A program made the translations under genes and the position numbers. Shown here in pieces: positions 1 to 6,369 of a stretch of 7,199 bases of DNA (position 1 is its first letter; the number at the start of each line of letters is the position of its first letter). Location of the stretch: assembly GCA_022511055.1 (NCBI GenBank), contig JAFLSH010000014.1:11362-18560 (forward strand). The letters are read 5' to 3'. Under the pieces are notes generated by a model, which was not told the DNA's origin, did not search any database, and saw only the letters and a list, made by a program, of their open reading frames with translations. The stretch is from Prevotella sp. (lineage in GTDB: Bacteria; Bacteroidota; Bacteroidia; Bacteroidales; Bacteroidaceae).

Positions 1-1
1 T

Positions 2-835
2 GCGATAGATTGTTTGAAAAAACTTCAGTCAATGGGCTTGCATGACAACTCATGGCATTACATTGTCAAAGTGTGGAAGCCTGTAGGAGAAAACCCTACG
101 GCAGAGGAACTACGCTTTCTCCGCTATCAGATAGAAGAACATGGTCAGCTTGGGAAACTGCATTTCTGCCTTGCTCATGACGAAAATCTCCGCTCAGGCG
201 AAACTAAGATGTTCGTTGTTACCCATTACAACGAGCGCTGCTGGCCTCCGTCTTGGGAACTGGGTTGGCAAAATGAGCGAAATGAACTTTCTCTTAGTCA
301 AATAAAAAAGAGACTGAAAGAGCTGCGCAAAACAATAGACGAGGAAGTCTTGGAGCCTTTTAGGGATGAAGTTTGGAACGATTTGTTTTGGGGCGGCATC
401 TATTCAATTTGTTACAGTAAAGAGAGGACATGGCGCAATACGCTTGAGGTATTGGAATATTTTAAGAACGTGGGATCCCCTATTGTCGATGGCATAAGAC
501 ATGAAGCCAAAGAACTAAATTTCGCATTGGTGTGGAAGAGCAGTTTCAGTAGGGGTAGATGTGCTTTCCATCTCAGGAAACTGAAGTGGCTGCTGGAGAA
601 CGGAGCAGATGTTAATGCGCACTTTGAAAACTATACGGCATTGGACTATCTTATTGGTAACTATAAAACTATATTGAATGACAAATTCTCAAAAAAGGAT
701 GAGGATTACATCAAGAATACCCGGGAAAAGGCCATTGCTTTGCTGGTGGCGCATGGTGCAAAAACCATGCAGCAGCTAAAGGAAGAAGAGTCGCAAAATG
801 AAGACTATCGGATAGAACTTCAAAAAATGGGCTGA
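2..835 (+). CDS. Ankyrin-repeat-like hypothetical protein, 5' end outside the window
   Basis: The frame is open to the left edge of the window, so the gene probably begins upstream. Internal candidate starts (TTG at 14, ATG at 32) have no convincing ribosome binding site. I do not recognise the family as a whole. The C-terminal part carries a good ankyrin-type segment with the core LLENGADVNA followed by TALDYL (about residues 190-216, counting from the TTG), and a degenerate second helix pair (AIALLVAHGAKT, about 239-252). The central part is charged and rich in Trp and Tyr (for example CWPPSWELGW), with a helical stretch full of Lys and Glu. No signal peptide or membrane segment is visible, so it is probably cytoplasmic and may bind a protein partner. 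Its base composition is clearly more AT-rich than the genes to its right, so it probably does not belong to the polysaccharide group. It ends at TGA 833-835, just before a terminator hairpin. Function unknown. Confidence 0.75.
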   Translation, partial: AIDCLKKLQSMGLHDNSWHYIVKVWKPVGENPTAEELRFLRYQIEEHGQLGKLHFCLAHDENLRSGETKMFVVTHYNERCWPPSWELGWQNERNELSLSQIKKRLKELRKTIDEEVLEPFRDEVWNDLFWGGIYSICYSKERTWRNTLEVLEYFKNVGSPIVDGIRHEAKELNFALVWKSSFSRGRCAFHLRKLKWLLENGADVNAHFENYTALDYLIGNYKTILNDKFSKKDEDYIKNTREKAIALLVAHGAKTMQQLKEEESQNEDYRIELQKMG

Positions 836-850
836 TGTGGAATTTAGCAG

Positions 851-886
851 AAGAGTACCGAGTAGCGAAAGTTGCTCGGCACTCTT
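851..886 (+). terminator. Hairpin terminator between convergent genes
   Basis: A near-perfect inverted repeat has a stem of 16 positions (851-866 with 871-886), one A/C mismatch at 857/880 and two G-T wobbles near the loop. The four-base loop is GAAA closed by C-G, a stable GNRA tetraloop in RNA made from the + strand. It lies 15 bases after the stop of the ankyrin-like gene and 22 bases beyond the stop of the convergent GT2 gene, so it may serve both. There is no long T tract on the + side, so termination is inferred from the stem's strength and position. Confidence 0.7.
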
Positions 887-908
887 GCCATGAAAACTCT
901 TTGACTGA

Positions 909-1721
909 TTATTCTAAAGTGGCAAGTTTTGCGTTAAGAAACGCACGGCTGTCGCATTGGCGTTTCAGCACTTTCAGATAGTAAGTGGGCATGAAAAGGC
1001 AGAAAAAGTATGCGTATGACTTCAGCTTCGAGAATCCGAGAATGGACTGGTAGACGTTGACGTTGTACTTAATCAGCGACAGCTTGTTGCTGGAAACGGA
1101 GTTTGAACGGCGGCGGTAATAGGCCAATGGCTCAGTCAGGGCATAGGCTGGCTGCTGCTGCATGAGGATGCTGAGGAACAGCGCCCAGTCCTGGCGCTTG
1201 CGCAGTTCAGGCATGTAGAACTTACGGCCAAGCAAATGGGTATCGTAGACGGCGGTCAGACAACCGACCTTGTTGTCACGTTTCATCATGCCTAACGTGA
1301 TGCGCGCCGGTGCAATGACAACGCCCGTTTCCTGGTCGTTGGCATCACAGACGATGTACGATGTGCAACTCAGCGCACAGCCCTTCTCGGTCATGAATTT
1401 GATTTGCCGTTCCAGTTTCTCAGGCATCCAACGGTCATCACTATCGCAGAAGGCGATGTAGCGCCCCTGCGCCCTCTTGATGGACTGGTTACGGGCATAG
1501 CCGGGGCCGTGGTTTCCCGCAAGCCGTTCTACCTTTACGCGGCTATCGCGCTCGGCAAACTCGTTTATCAGTCTGAGTGTCTCGCTGTCAGTCGAAGCAT
1601 CATCTGTGATGAGCAGTTCCAGATTCTGGTAAGTCTGCGCCAATATGCTTTCGATGCTGGCGGAAAGAAACTTTCCGCTGTTGAAGGTTGGCATGATGAC
1701 TGAAACTAACTCTTGGCCCAT
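909..1721 (-). CDS. Family 2 glycosyltransferase (GT-A fold), capsule/O-antigen type
   Basis: A 270-residue protein that should transfer a sugar from a nucleotide-sugar donor to a growing surface glycan on the cytoplasmic side of the membrane. Seen in the sequence: the GT2 N-terminal strand VSVIMPTFNSGKFL (6-19), the nucleotide-binding region LLITDDASTD (36-45), GPGYARNQSI (72-81), the metal-binding DxD-type motif FCDSDDRW (91-98), and RQDW (176-179), where D178 is the likely catalytic base. The segment YYRRRSNSVSSNK resembles the C-terminal region of TuaG-like enzymes. A hydrophobic, aromatic tail (YAYFFCLFMPTYYL) may dock on the membrane. ATG at 1721 is chosen because AAGGAG sits four bases upstream; the in-frame TTG at 1754 lies inside the probable -7 promoter box. 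It is transcribed divergently from the beta-helix gene and ends at the shared hairpin. The family is secure; donor and acceptor are unknown. Confidence 0.92.
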   Translation of the reverse strand: MGQELVSVIMPTFNSGKFLSASIESILAQTYQNLELLITDDASTDSETLRLINEFAERDSRVKVERLAGNHGPGYARNQSIKRAQGRYIAFCDSDDRWMPEKLERQIKFMTEKGCALSCTSYIVCDANDQETGVVIAPARITLGMMKRDNKVGCLTAVYDTHLLGRKFYMPELRKRQDWALFLSILMQQQPAYALTEPLAYYRRRSNSVSSNKLSLIKYNVNVYQSILGFSKLKSYAYFFCLFMPTYYLKVLKRQCDSRAFLNAKLATLE

Positions 1722-1725
1722 TCTG

Positions 1726-1731
1726 CTCCTT
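1726..1731 (-). promoter_or_regulatory. Shine-Dalgarno-like site of the GT2 gene
   Basis: On the minus strand AAGGAG is followed by CAGA and then ATG (1721-1719). Strong Shine-Dalgarno sites are uncommon in Bacteroidetes. Here the site supports the internal ATG as the start over the upstream TTG. Confidence 0.6.
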
Positions 1732-1751
1732 ATGATTTGTTTAAGCGGATG

Positions 1752-1759
1752 CAAAGGTA
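1752..1759 (-). promoter_or_regulatory. Probable -7 promoter box of the GT2 gene
   Basis: The minus strand reads TACCTTTG, an exact match to the Bacteroidetes -7 consensus TAnnTTTG. Transcription would begin around 1745-1748, giving a leader of about 25 bases to the ATG at 1721. No good TTTG box sits 19-20 bases upstream (the nearest TTTG is 31 bases away), so the -33 element is weak or absent. An alternative, poorer box TTTCTTTG lies just upstream at 1760-1767. Confidence 0.55.
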
Positions 1760-1799
1760 CAAAGAAAAATCGGAATTAGGCATTATTTGCCAAAATATG

Positions 1800-1831
1800 T
1801 TTGCACAAGTCATTTTTTTTTTGTTCCTTTG
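1800..1831 (+). promoter_or_regulatory. Promoter of the membrane-beta-helix gene
   Basis: TTTG at 1800-1803 (-33 box) and TTCCTTTG at 1824-1831 (-7 box, one base off TAnnTTTG) are 20 bases apart. The spacer contains a run of ten T (1813-1822). The start of transcription should fall near 1837, giving a leader of about 60 bases before the ATG at 1900. The promoter points away from the GT2 promoter in the same 180-base intergenic region. Confidence 0.65.
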
Positions 1832-1899
1832 CAGCGACTTTCCTGACCGTGTTTAGTCATGGGAGCGACTGATATGAACAGTAATACGCCGGAAAAATT

Positions 1900-3966
1900 A
1901 TGCTATACATTTTGGTTTTCATGCTGATGTGGTTTGTTGGTGCCCAGATACAGTGTTCAGAACTGAAACTTCTGTCAGGGCGCTACAACTACAAGATACA
2001 GGGGGCGCAGCTGGTAACATACGGAGCGTTGCTGCTGGCCCTGCTTATGCTGGTGGCTCGTGTGCGGTACGCCGGGCTGTGCGCAGCCGCATTGCCTGCC
2101 GGGCTGTTGTTCGTGTGCTGCTATGCCGTTGGCGAGTGGCTGCTGGCACGATGGTCTCCCCAAGGCAAATTGACGGCGTTGGCATACAGACTGCTGATAG
2201 TCGGCGGTGGCGCATTGGCGCTTGATGTGTCAGGCAACGCCCTGTTACTGCCTGCCCTGTTGGCTGGCCTCTACTTTCGGAACAGCCCTTTCGGTTGCGT
2301 GTCGGGCAAGCCGTTTTTCGTGGCTTATCAGTTGCAGCGAAAGCCTTTTGCGCAGCCGGAACGGCATTTTGCTGACACAAAGCGGGCATTTCGCACCGCC
2401 GAAGCCCAGCCTGTGATTGACGTGACAGCCCGTGGCGTACACCCTGACACGGATGAAGACGTGCTTGACAAGGTGCAGATGCTGATTGATGAGATTGGCC
2501 AGCAGGGTGGGGGATGCCTTTATTTCCCGGCCGGCCGCTACTTGTTCAACAAGGCGGGCCGAAAGGCGTTCTTGCAGATAAACCACTCCCACGTTACACT
2601 TGCCGGCGAGACAGACGAGCATGGGCGCTTGCTGACCGAGCTTGTGAACTGCGGCACGACCGTTCAGGGCGATAAAAATCCGTGGCTTTCGCCGTTTTTC
2701 ATTACAACGGGCGAGCGCTTGCAGCCCAGCAACCAGTTCTGGGGCTTGCAATTCCGAAAACCCAGCGGACTCCGCACCGAGAGCAGCTCGCTCTCAGACC
2801 CCGGCAGTGATGGCTATTTGCTGACACCGCCGTTTGCCACCAGAGTGACGGCAGATGCCATGAAAGGCAGCAGAATGCTGACGGTAGAGCATGCCTCTGC
2901 CGTTGGGAAATACATCTTGTTGGGAATGTATAACACAACGCCCGACGGACAGCTGATAAAGGAAATCCTTGGCGTTGACCAGCTGCGGCCTGAGTGGCTG
3001 TCTGCCCGGCGGGCAGGGCCGGAGGAAGCCCCTTCATTCCAGTGGCTGACGGAGGTAAAGGCGGTTGTAGACGAACACACAATAGAGTTGGTGCGCCCCC
3101 TGCAACGTGACTGCCTGACCAGGTTTACCCCTGAGATTTACAACGTGGAGATGCTGGAAGATATCCATCTGTGCGACCTGCGCATCAGCAGCACTTGGAA
3201 CGGCCTGTTTCGCCATCACGGTTTCCCGCTCTATTACAGCATTGCCAGGACACAGGAGATGGACTACGGATGGAACGCCATCAACATGAAACGCTCTGCC
3301 TACTCCTCCGTAGAGCATGTGGAAATCTGCAATTTCAGCAATCCGCTCTACGTGCAGGACAGCCGCCAGGTGACGGTTGCCGACCTGACGGTCAGGGGCT
3401 ATGATGGCCATCAAGGCATTAAGGTCTATTGCCACACCAGTGACTGCCTGTTCGAGCGCATCAAGTTCTACTGCCACTTCGCCGACATGATGGGCGGCGA
3501 GGGTAATGCCTACGGCAATGTGTTCAGGCATGTCAGCTATCTGAATCCTACGTTCAAACCTGTAGACTACGACTTCCACGGCTTCTCGGAAGGCCCGATG
3601 AGCCCGCCTGCCTATAATCTTTTTGAGCAGGTGGCGGGTTTCCGCTATATCAAGGGTGCCGGGGCGGTGCATAACCAGCCGGCGTGTGCCGCGGGTAACG
3701 TTTGGCGAGCCAACCAGTCGGAAGGGGAGCGCAAAGGCGGGCAGCCCTTCTTCGCCCAGTCATACAGGGTGCGCTCTGGCGCAGAGAAATATGCCACGGC
3801 CATAGGCTACACACTCATTATGATGCTGAAACGAAAGAACCGTTCCCTGCCGTTTGTCAGGCAGACGTTTGTAGAGAAGCTGAACGACATAGGCCGCATG
3901 AGCATTCCGCACGACAGGCACAGCCAGTTCTTCCCTGGCTCGGAGGTGGATGGGGTCTTGTACTAA
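1900..3966 (+). CDS. Membrane-anchored right-handed beta-helix protein (pectate-lyase-like), putative polysaccharide-modifying enzyme
   Basis: A 688-residue two-part protein. Residues 1-126 hold about four or five hydrophobic segments (about 1-19, 36-55, 57-83, 94-108, 112-126). A basic linker follows (about 127-168). From about 170 the sequence turns into a pectate-lyase-superfamily domain: VIDVTARGVHPDT, then a helix, then GGGCLYFPAGRYLF (203-216), the hallmark first turn of such beta-helices. Later turns carry conserved-looking polar motifs: RHHG (438-441), GWNAI (457-461), GHQGIK (503-508) and DFHGF (558-562). These resemble DUF4955-type beta-helix proteins. Known relatives are lyases, epimerases or hydrolases of polysaccharides; the reaction here cannot be read from sequence. 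Placed between glycosyltransferase genes, it probably acts on a glycan at the membrane, with the helix outside if the topology allows. The start ATG follows an A-rich GGAAAAATT, and an in-frame TAA at 1882-1884 rules out a longer form. The N-terminal part is especially GC-rich. Its stop overlaps that of the GT4 gene. Confidence 0.85.
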   Translation: MLYILVFMLMWFVGAQIQCSELKLLSGRYNYKIQGAQLVTYGALLLALLMLVARVRYAGLCAAALPAGLLFVCCYAVGEWLLARWSPQGKLTALAYRLLIVGGGALALDVSGNALLLPALLAGLYFRNSPFGCVSGKPFFVAYQLQRKPFAQPERHFADTKRAFRTAEAQPVIDVTARGVHPDTDEDVLDKVQMLIDEIGQQGGGCLYFPAGRYLFNKAGRKAFLQINHSHVTLAGETDEHGRLLTELVNCGTTVQGDKNPWLSPFFITTGERLQPSNQFWGLQFRKPSGLRTESSSLSDPGSDGYLLTPPFATRVTADAMKGSRMLTVEHASAVGKYILLGMYNTTPDGQLIKEILGVDQLRPEWLSARRAGPEEAPSFQWLTEVKAVVDEHTIELVRPLQRDCLTRFTPEIYNVEMLEDIHLCDLRISSTWNGLFRHHGFPLYYSIARTQEMDYGWNAINMKRSAYSSVEHVEICNFSNPLYVQDSRQVTVADLTVRGYDGHQGIKVYCHTSDCLFERIKFYCHFADMMGGEGNAYGNVFRHVSYLNPTFKPVDYDFHGFSEGPMSPPAYNLFEQVAGFRYIKGAGAVHNQPACAAGNVWRANQSEGERKGGQPFFAQSYRVRSGAEKYATAIGYTLIMMLKRKNRSLPFVRQTFVEKLNDIGRMSIPHDRHSQFFPGSEVDGVLY

Positions 3967-5090
3967 CGCTTTGCGTAGAGTTTCTGGGTAGCCCGGCCTA
4001 TCTCTTTCCAGTCGTAATGCTGCCGCAGCAAAGCCCAGCCCGCCTCGTTGTTCTTGGCGGCGGCCACTTGTTCCGGGTGATGCAGCAGCCAGAGCAGTTG
4101 CCGGCGGAGTTCTTCCGCAGACAGCTGTTCCATTTTCCAGCCGACCTGCGCCATGTCGAGTGGCTCTGCCAGTCCCCCGACGTTGGTGACAAGGAAAGGC
4201 GTGCCGACGGCAATGGCCGTGAGCAGCACACCGCTCTGCGAGATGTTCCTGTACGGCAGCAGATAGACATCTGCATGAGTGAGCAGATACAAGAACTCCT
4301 CATCTGACGTAACCCGGTCTTCGATAACGACGTTCTCTATGCCTTCGGCAGCGCTCAGGTCTACCCCTCTGTTCTTGCCCACAAGCAGCAGCTTGCAGTG
4401 CTTGTTGTTGCGCAGTTCGGGTGTGGTGGCCCAGACTTCAGCCAGCAGGTCACTCCCTTTGTAGTGATACTGAAAGCCGAGCGCGGCGAACACAAACTTT
4501 CCACTCAGCTGATAGTGTGCCTCGAACTGCGCCTCTTGCTGGCTGAGCAGGGCTGGGTCATGGCTTGGCTGCAGCAGCCCATGGGCTATCACGGCCACCT
4601 TCCCTTCGGCATGGCCGAAGGTGGCGATGAGTTCGCGCTTGGTGGCATGGCTGTGTACGATGATGGCATCGGCCAGCTCATACATCCGGCCGTAGCTTGC
4701 GGCATGGCTGGCTCCCGAGTCGTGCGGCAGCACGTTGTGGGCGGTAAACACAATCTGGCACCCGGTCAGCCGCTTGACCATTTTCAGGAAAGCGATATCG
4801 AAACCGGGAATACGCATCCATTGCAGGTGGACGGCCTGCGGCCGCCACTTGAGCAGAAGGGGAAGAATCCGGGCATACGACCACAGATAGCTGACGGCCT
4901 TTGCCAGATTGTTTTTCTTGTTGTTATAGCGGAACACCTTGTGCTGCCTCACATGGGGAGGCAGCGGCAGATGGTCATAGTTGGCCGAACACAGGTAGTG
5001 AATCCTGCCTTCAACGTTGGAAAGCAGGCTGTAATCGTAGATGGACAGGTTCTTGTACGACTGCGGGTCGATGTAAACAATGGGTTTCAT
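3963..5090 (-). CDS. Family 4-like glycosyltransferase (GT-B fold)
   Basis: A 375-residue protein of normal GT-B length, probably cytoplasmic or membrane-associated, adding one sugar to a lipid-linked glycan. Seen: a Rossmann-like N-terminal domain with FTAHNVLPHD (115-124) and AIIVHSHATKREL (142-154), the linker IAHG (168-171), and a C-terminal donor-binding domain with YKGSDLL (210-216), LLLVGKN (234-240), VYLLPYRNISQSG (275-287) and VTNVGGLAE (301-309). The usual Glu pair of the EX7E motif is missing: the aligned positions are I283 and T291, as in a GT4 subgroup carrying SQSGV. The start ATG at 5090 is chosen because the N-terminal strand MKPIVYID begins there; the frame stays open to 5453 only because it is antisense-free over the upstream gene. 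It lies 32 bases after the WbsX-like gene, so the two are almost certainly one operon. Sugar specificity unknown. Confidence 0.9.
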   Translation of the reverse strand: MKPIVYIDPQSYKNLSIYDYSLLSNVEGRIHYLCSANYDHLPLPPHVRQHKVFRYNNKKNNLAKAVSYLWSYARILPLLLKWRPQAVHLQWMRIPGFDIAFLKMVKRLTGCQIVFTAHNVLPHDSGASHAASYGRMYELADAIIVHSHATKRELIATFGHAEGKVAVIAHGLLQPSHDPALLSQQEAQFEAHYQLSGKFVFAALGFQYHYKGSDLLAEVWATTPELRNNKHCKLLLVGKNRGVDLSAAEGIENVVIEDRVTSDEEFLYLLTHADVYLLPYRNISQSGVLLTAIAVGTPFLVTNVGGLAEPLDMAQVGWKMEQLSAEELRRQLLWLLHHPEQVAAAKNNEAGWALLRQHYDWKEIGRATQKLYAKR

Positions 5091-5093
5091 GGC

Positions 5094-5129
5094 GTTCAGG
5101 ACATTCAGTACTTTCAGTACATTCAGAAC
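5094..5129 (-). repeat. Four tandem 9-bp repeats at the WbsX-like/GT4 gene junction
   Basis: Four consecutive 9-base units on the + strand read GTTCAGGAC, ATTCAGTAC, TTTCAGTAC and ATTCAGAAC (consensus nTTCAGnAC). The array covers the last codon and stop of the WbsX-like gene and almost the whole spacer before the GT4 start. On the coding (minus) strand each unit puts a TGA in the frame of the upstream gene (5125, 5116, 5107, 5098), and two units contain tiny start-stop frames, ATG-TAC-TGA and ATG-TCC-TGA. It may affect translational coupling or copy number; this is inference. Confidence 0.85.
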
Positions 5130-6268
5130 AGTGTGGCCTTGAGTGCATCTAAGAAGCCGTGCCCGTATTTCAGGTCTGGCTCGACGTAGTTTCCTTCCGC
5201 CCATTCGTTCCACGACCGCAGGAAAAGAACTTGATGCTCCTTCTGCTTGTTGCCGATGACCTGCAGCGCGTGTTCCACGTGCTTTCTGAAGTTCTCTGGC
5301 GTGGCGTTCACGTAGATGCCATCCTTGGCGCCAGAGCGCGGACTGCGGTCCCATTGCGGCATGATGGTGGGGAAGATGTTTTCCCAGCTGTCTTCCTTGG
5401 CGTAGTAGTGGGGCATGACCTTGGCATAGTTGTAGCGCAGCGCGGGCAGCCACGGACAGTACTTCTGCGCGGTTGTCAGCGCCAGCCTGAGATATTTTCC
5501 CTGATAGACCATCTCTGCCAGCGGCCTGCCATCAGGGTTAAGTGCATCAAAGCCTAAGTCGAGCAGGCTGTTGTAGACCTCGGCGCTGCTTTTCAGGTTT
5601 GGCAGAATCCTTTCTATGCTCCCGTCTGCGCGGCGGCGCTTGGTGGTGGTGGGCTTGCACAGCCCGATGAAGAAGATGTCGCCCAGCCCGTTTTCGGCCG
5701 CCAGCTGCCGCCATGTCTGAATGAACAGACTGACATCAGGGAAGTTATACGGGTCATATATGGAGAAAATCGGCTTTCCGTCTATCGTGATGTACCGATG
5801 GTCACGGAATGCCGGCAGGCAGTAGTTGAAATGCGCCACATAGTCATCTACCCCGGGGTATTCCTGCTTGGCTATCATCAGCTTGCCGCCTTTGCTTTGC
5901 CACGTGGCAGTAGTCCAGTCATGGTTGGCCCAGGTCAGGGCAAACGGAAAGTCGGGCTTGCCCGATGCCAGCACCTCTTCGAAGGGGCGCTGGAGCAGCA
6001 TCTTGCCCTTGCCAAACCAGTAGTGCCAGTAGCTGAATCCCTCGATGCCGGCCTCACGTGCCAGCCGGGCTTGTTGCTCGCGGACTTCAGGCAGACGGAG
6101 GTCATAGAATCCCAGGTCGGCAGGGATTCTTGGCTGGTAGTGCCCGCGGAACAAGGGTCTGGCCTGTGCCACGTTTGTCCATTCGGTGAATCCCGGCCCC
6201 CACGCCGCATCATTCTCGGGAATAGGATGAAACTGTGGAAGGTAATATGCAATAACTCTCGCTTTCAT
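5123..6268 (-). CDS. WbsX-family (GH99-like) glycan enzyme
   Basis: A 381-residue protein with the full WbsX (Glyco_tran_WbsX) signature: the first strand VIAYYLPQFHPIPEND (5-20), WGPGFTEWTNV (23-33), HYQPRIPADLGFYDLR (43-58), EGFSYWHYWFGKGKMLL (76-92), LTWANHDW (111-118) and SWNEWAEGNYVEP (352-364). Such proteins are found in O-antigen and capsule clusters and are annotated as glycosyltransferases, but the fold is that of GH99 TIM-barrel enzymes. No signal peptide is present, so it should act in the cytoplasm. Both Glu of NEWAEG (E355, E358) align with the catalytic pair of GH99 mannanases, which suggests hydrolysis or transglycosylation rather than use of a nucleotide sugar. The ATG at 6268 starts exactly at the first strand, after an A-rich leader. 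It is the first gene of an operon with the downstream GT4 gene. The family is secure; the reaction is uncertain. Confidence 0.93.
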   Translation of the reverse strand: MKARVIAYYLPQFHPIPENDAAWGPGFTEWTNVAQARPLFRGHYQPRIPADLGFYDLRLPEVREQQARLAREAGIEGFSYWHYWFGKGKMLLQRPFEEVLASGKPDFPFALTWANHDWTTATWQSKGGKLMIAKQEYPGVDDYVAHFNYCLPAFRDHRYITIDGKPIFSIYDPYNFPDVSLFIQTWRQLAAENGLGDIFFIGLCKPTTTKRRRADGSIERILPNLKSSAEVYNSLLDLGFDALNPDGRPLAEMVYQGKYLRLALTTAQKYCPWLPALRYNYAKVMPHYYAKEDSWENIFPTIMPQWDRSPRSGAKDGIYVNATPENFRKHVEHALQVIGNKQKEHQVLFLRSWNEWAEGNYVEPDLKYGHGFLDALKATLF

Positions 6269-6304
6269 GCCTTGTATTTCTTTCTTTTAATCAAAAACTT
6301 GGTG

Positions 6305-6335
6305 CAAAGATAAGCATTTTTTTTGTATATTGAAA
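6305..6335 (-). promoter_or_regulatory. Promoter of the WbsX-like/GT4 operon
   Basis: The minus strand has TATCTTTG (6312-6305), an exact TAnnTTTG -7 box, 19 bases downstream of TTTC (6335-6332), one base off the TTTG -33 box. The spacer includes a run of eight A on this strand. Transcription should start near 6298, leaving an A-rich leader of about 30 bases. The -33 region lies inside the opposite-strand GH16 promoter. Confidence 0.7.
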
Positions 6336-6352
6336 AAAATGATGTACTTTTG
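6322..6352 (+). promoter_or_regulatory. Promoter of the GH16 gene
   Basis: TTTG at 6322-6325 and TACTTTTG at 6345-6352 are separated by 19 bases, an exact match to the Bacteroidetes -33/-7 consensus. The spacer holds a run of seven A (6333-6339). Transcription should begin near 6358, so the leader before the ATG at 6370 is only about 12 bases. Confidence 0.78.
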
Positions 6353-6369
6353 CGGAAAATAGAGATGAT

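Noticed and set aside
1722..1754. Upstream TTG start for the GT2 gene.
   Set aside because: The TTG falls in the TACCTTTG promoter box, so it would not be in the transcript; the ATG at 1721 has AAGGAG in front.
1755..1899. Invertible-promoter phase switch as known for Bacteroides capsule loci.
   Set aside because: I found no inverted repeats of useful length flanking either divergent promoter; only a 4-bp GGCA/TGCC pair at 1779-1791.
3034..3672. A 212-codon minus strand frame inside the beta-helix gene.
   Set aside because: Shadow of the beta-helix coding frame; low-complexity His/Ala/Val content and no start signal.
5094..5129. CRISPR-like array.
   Set aside because: The units are 9 bases and directly adjacent, with no spacers.
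4398..5189. A 263-codon + strand frame opposite the GT4 gene.
   Set aside because: Antisense of a well-supported glycosyltransferase, no promoter, no family resemblance.
5091..5453. N-terminal extension of the GT4 gene by 121 codons.
   Set aside because: It overlaps the WbsX-like gene in another frame, reads as Arg/His/Gln-rich nonsense, and the natural GT-B N-terminus starts at ATG 5090.
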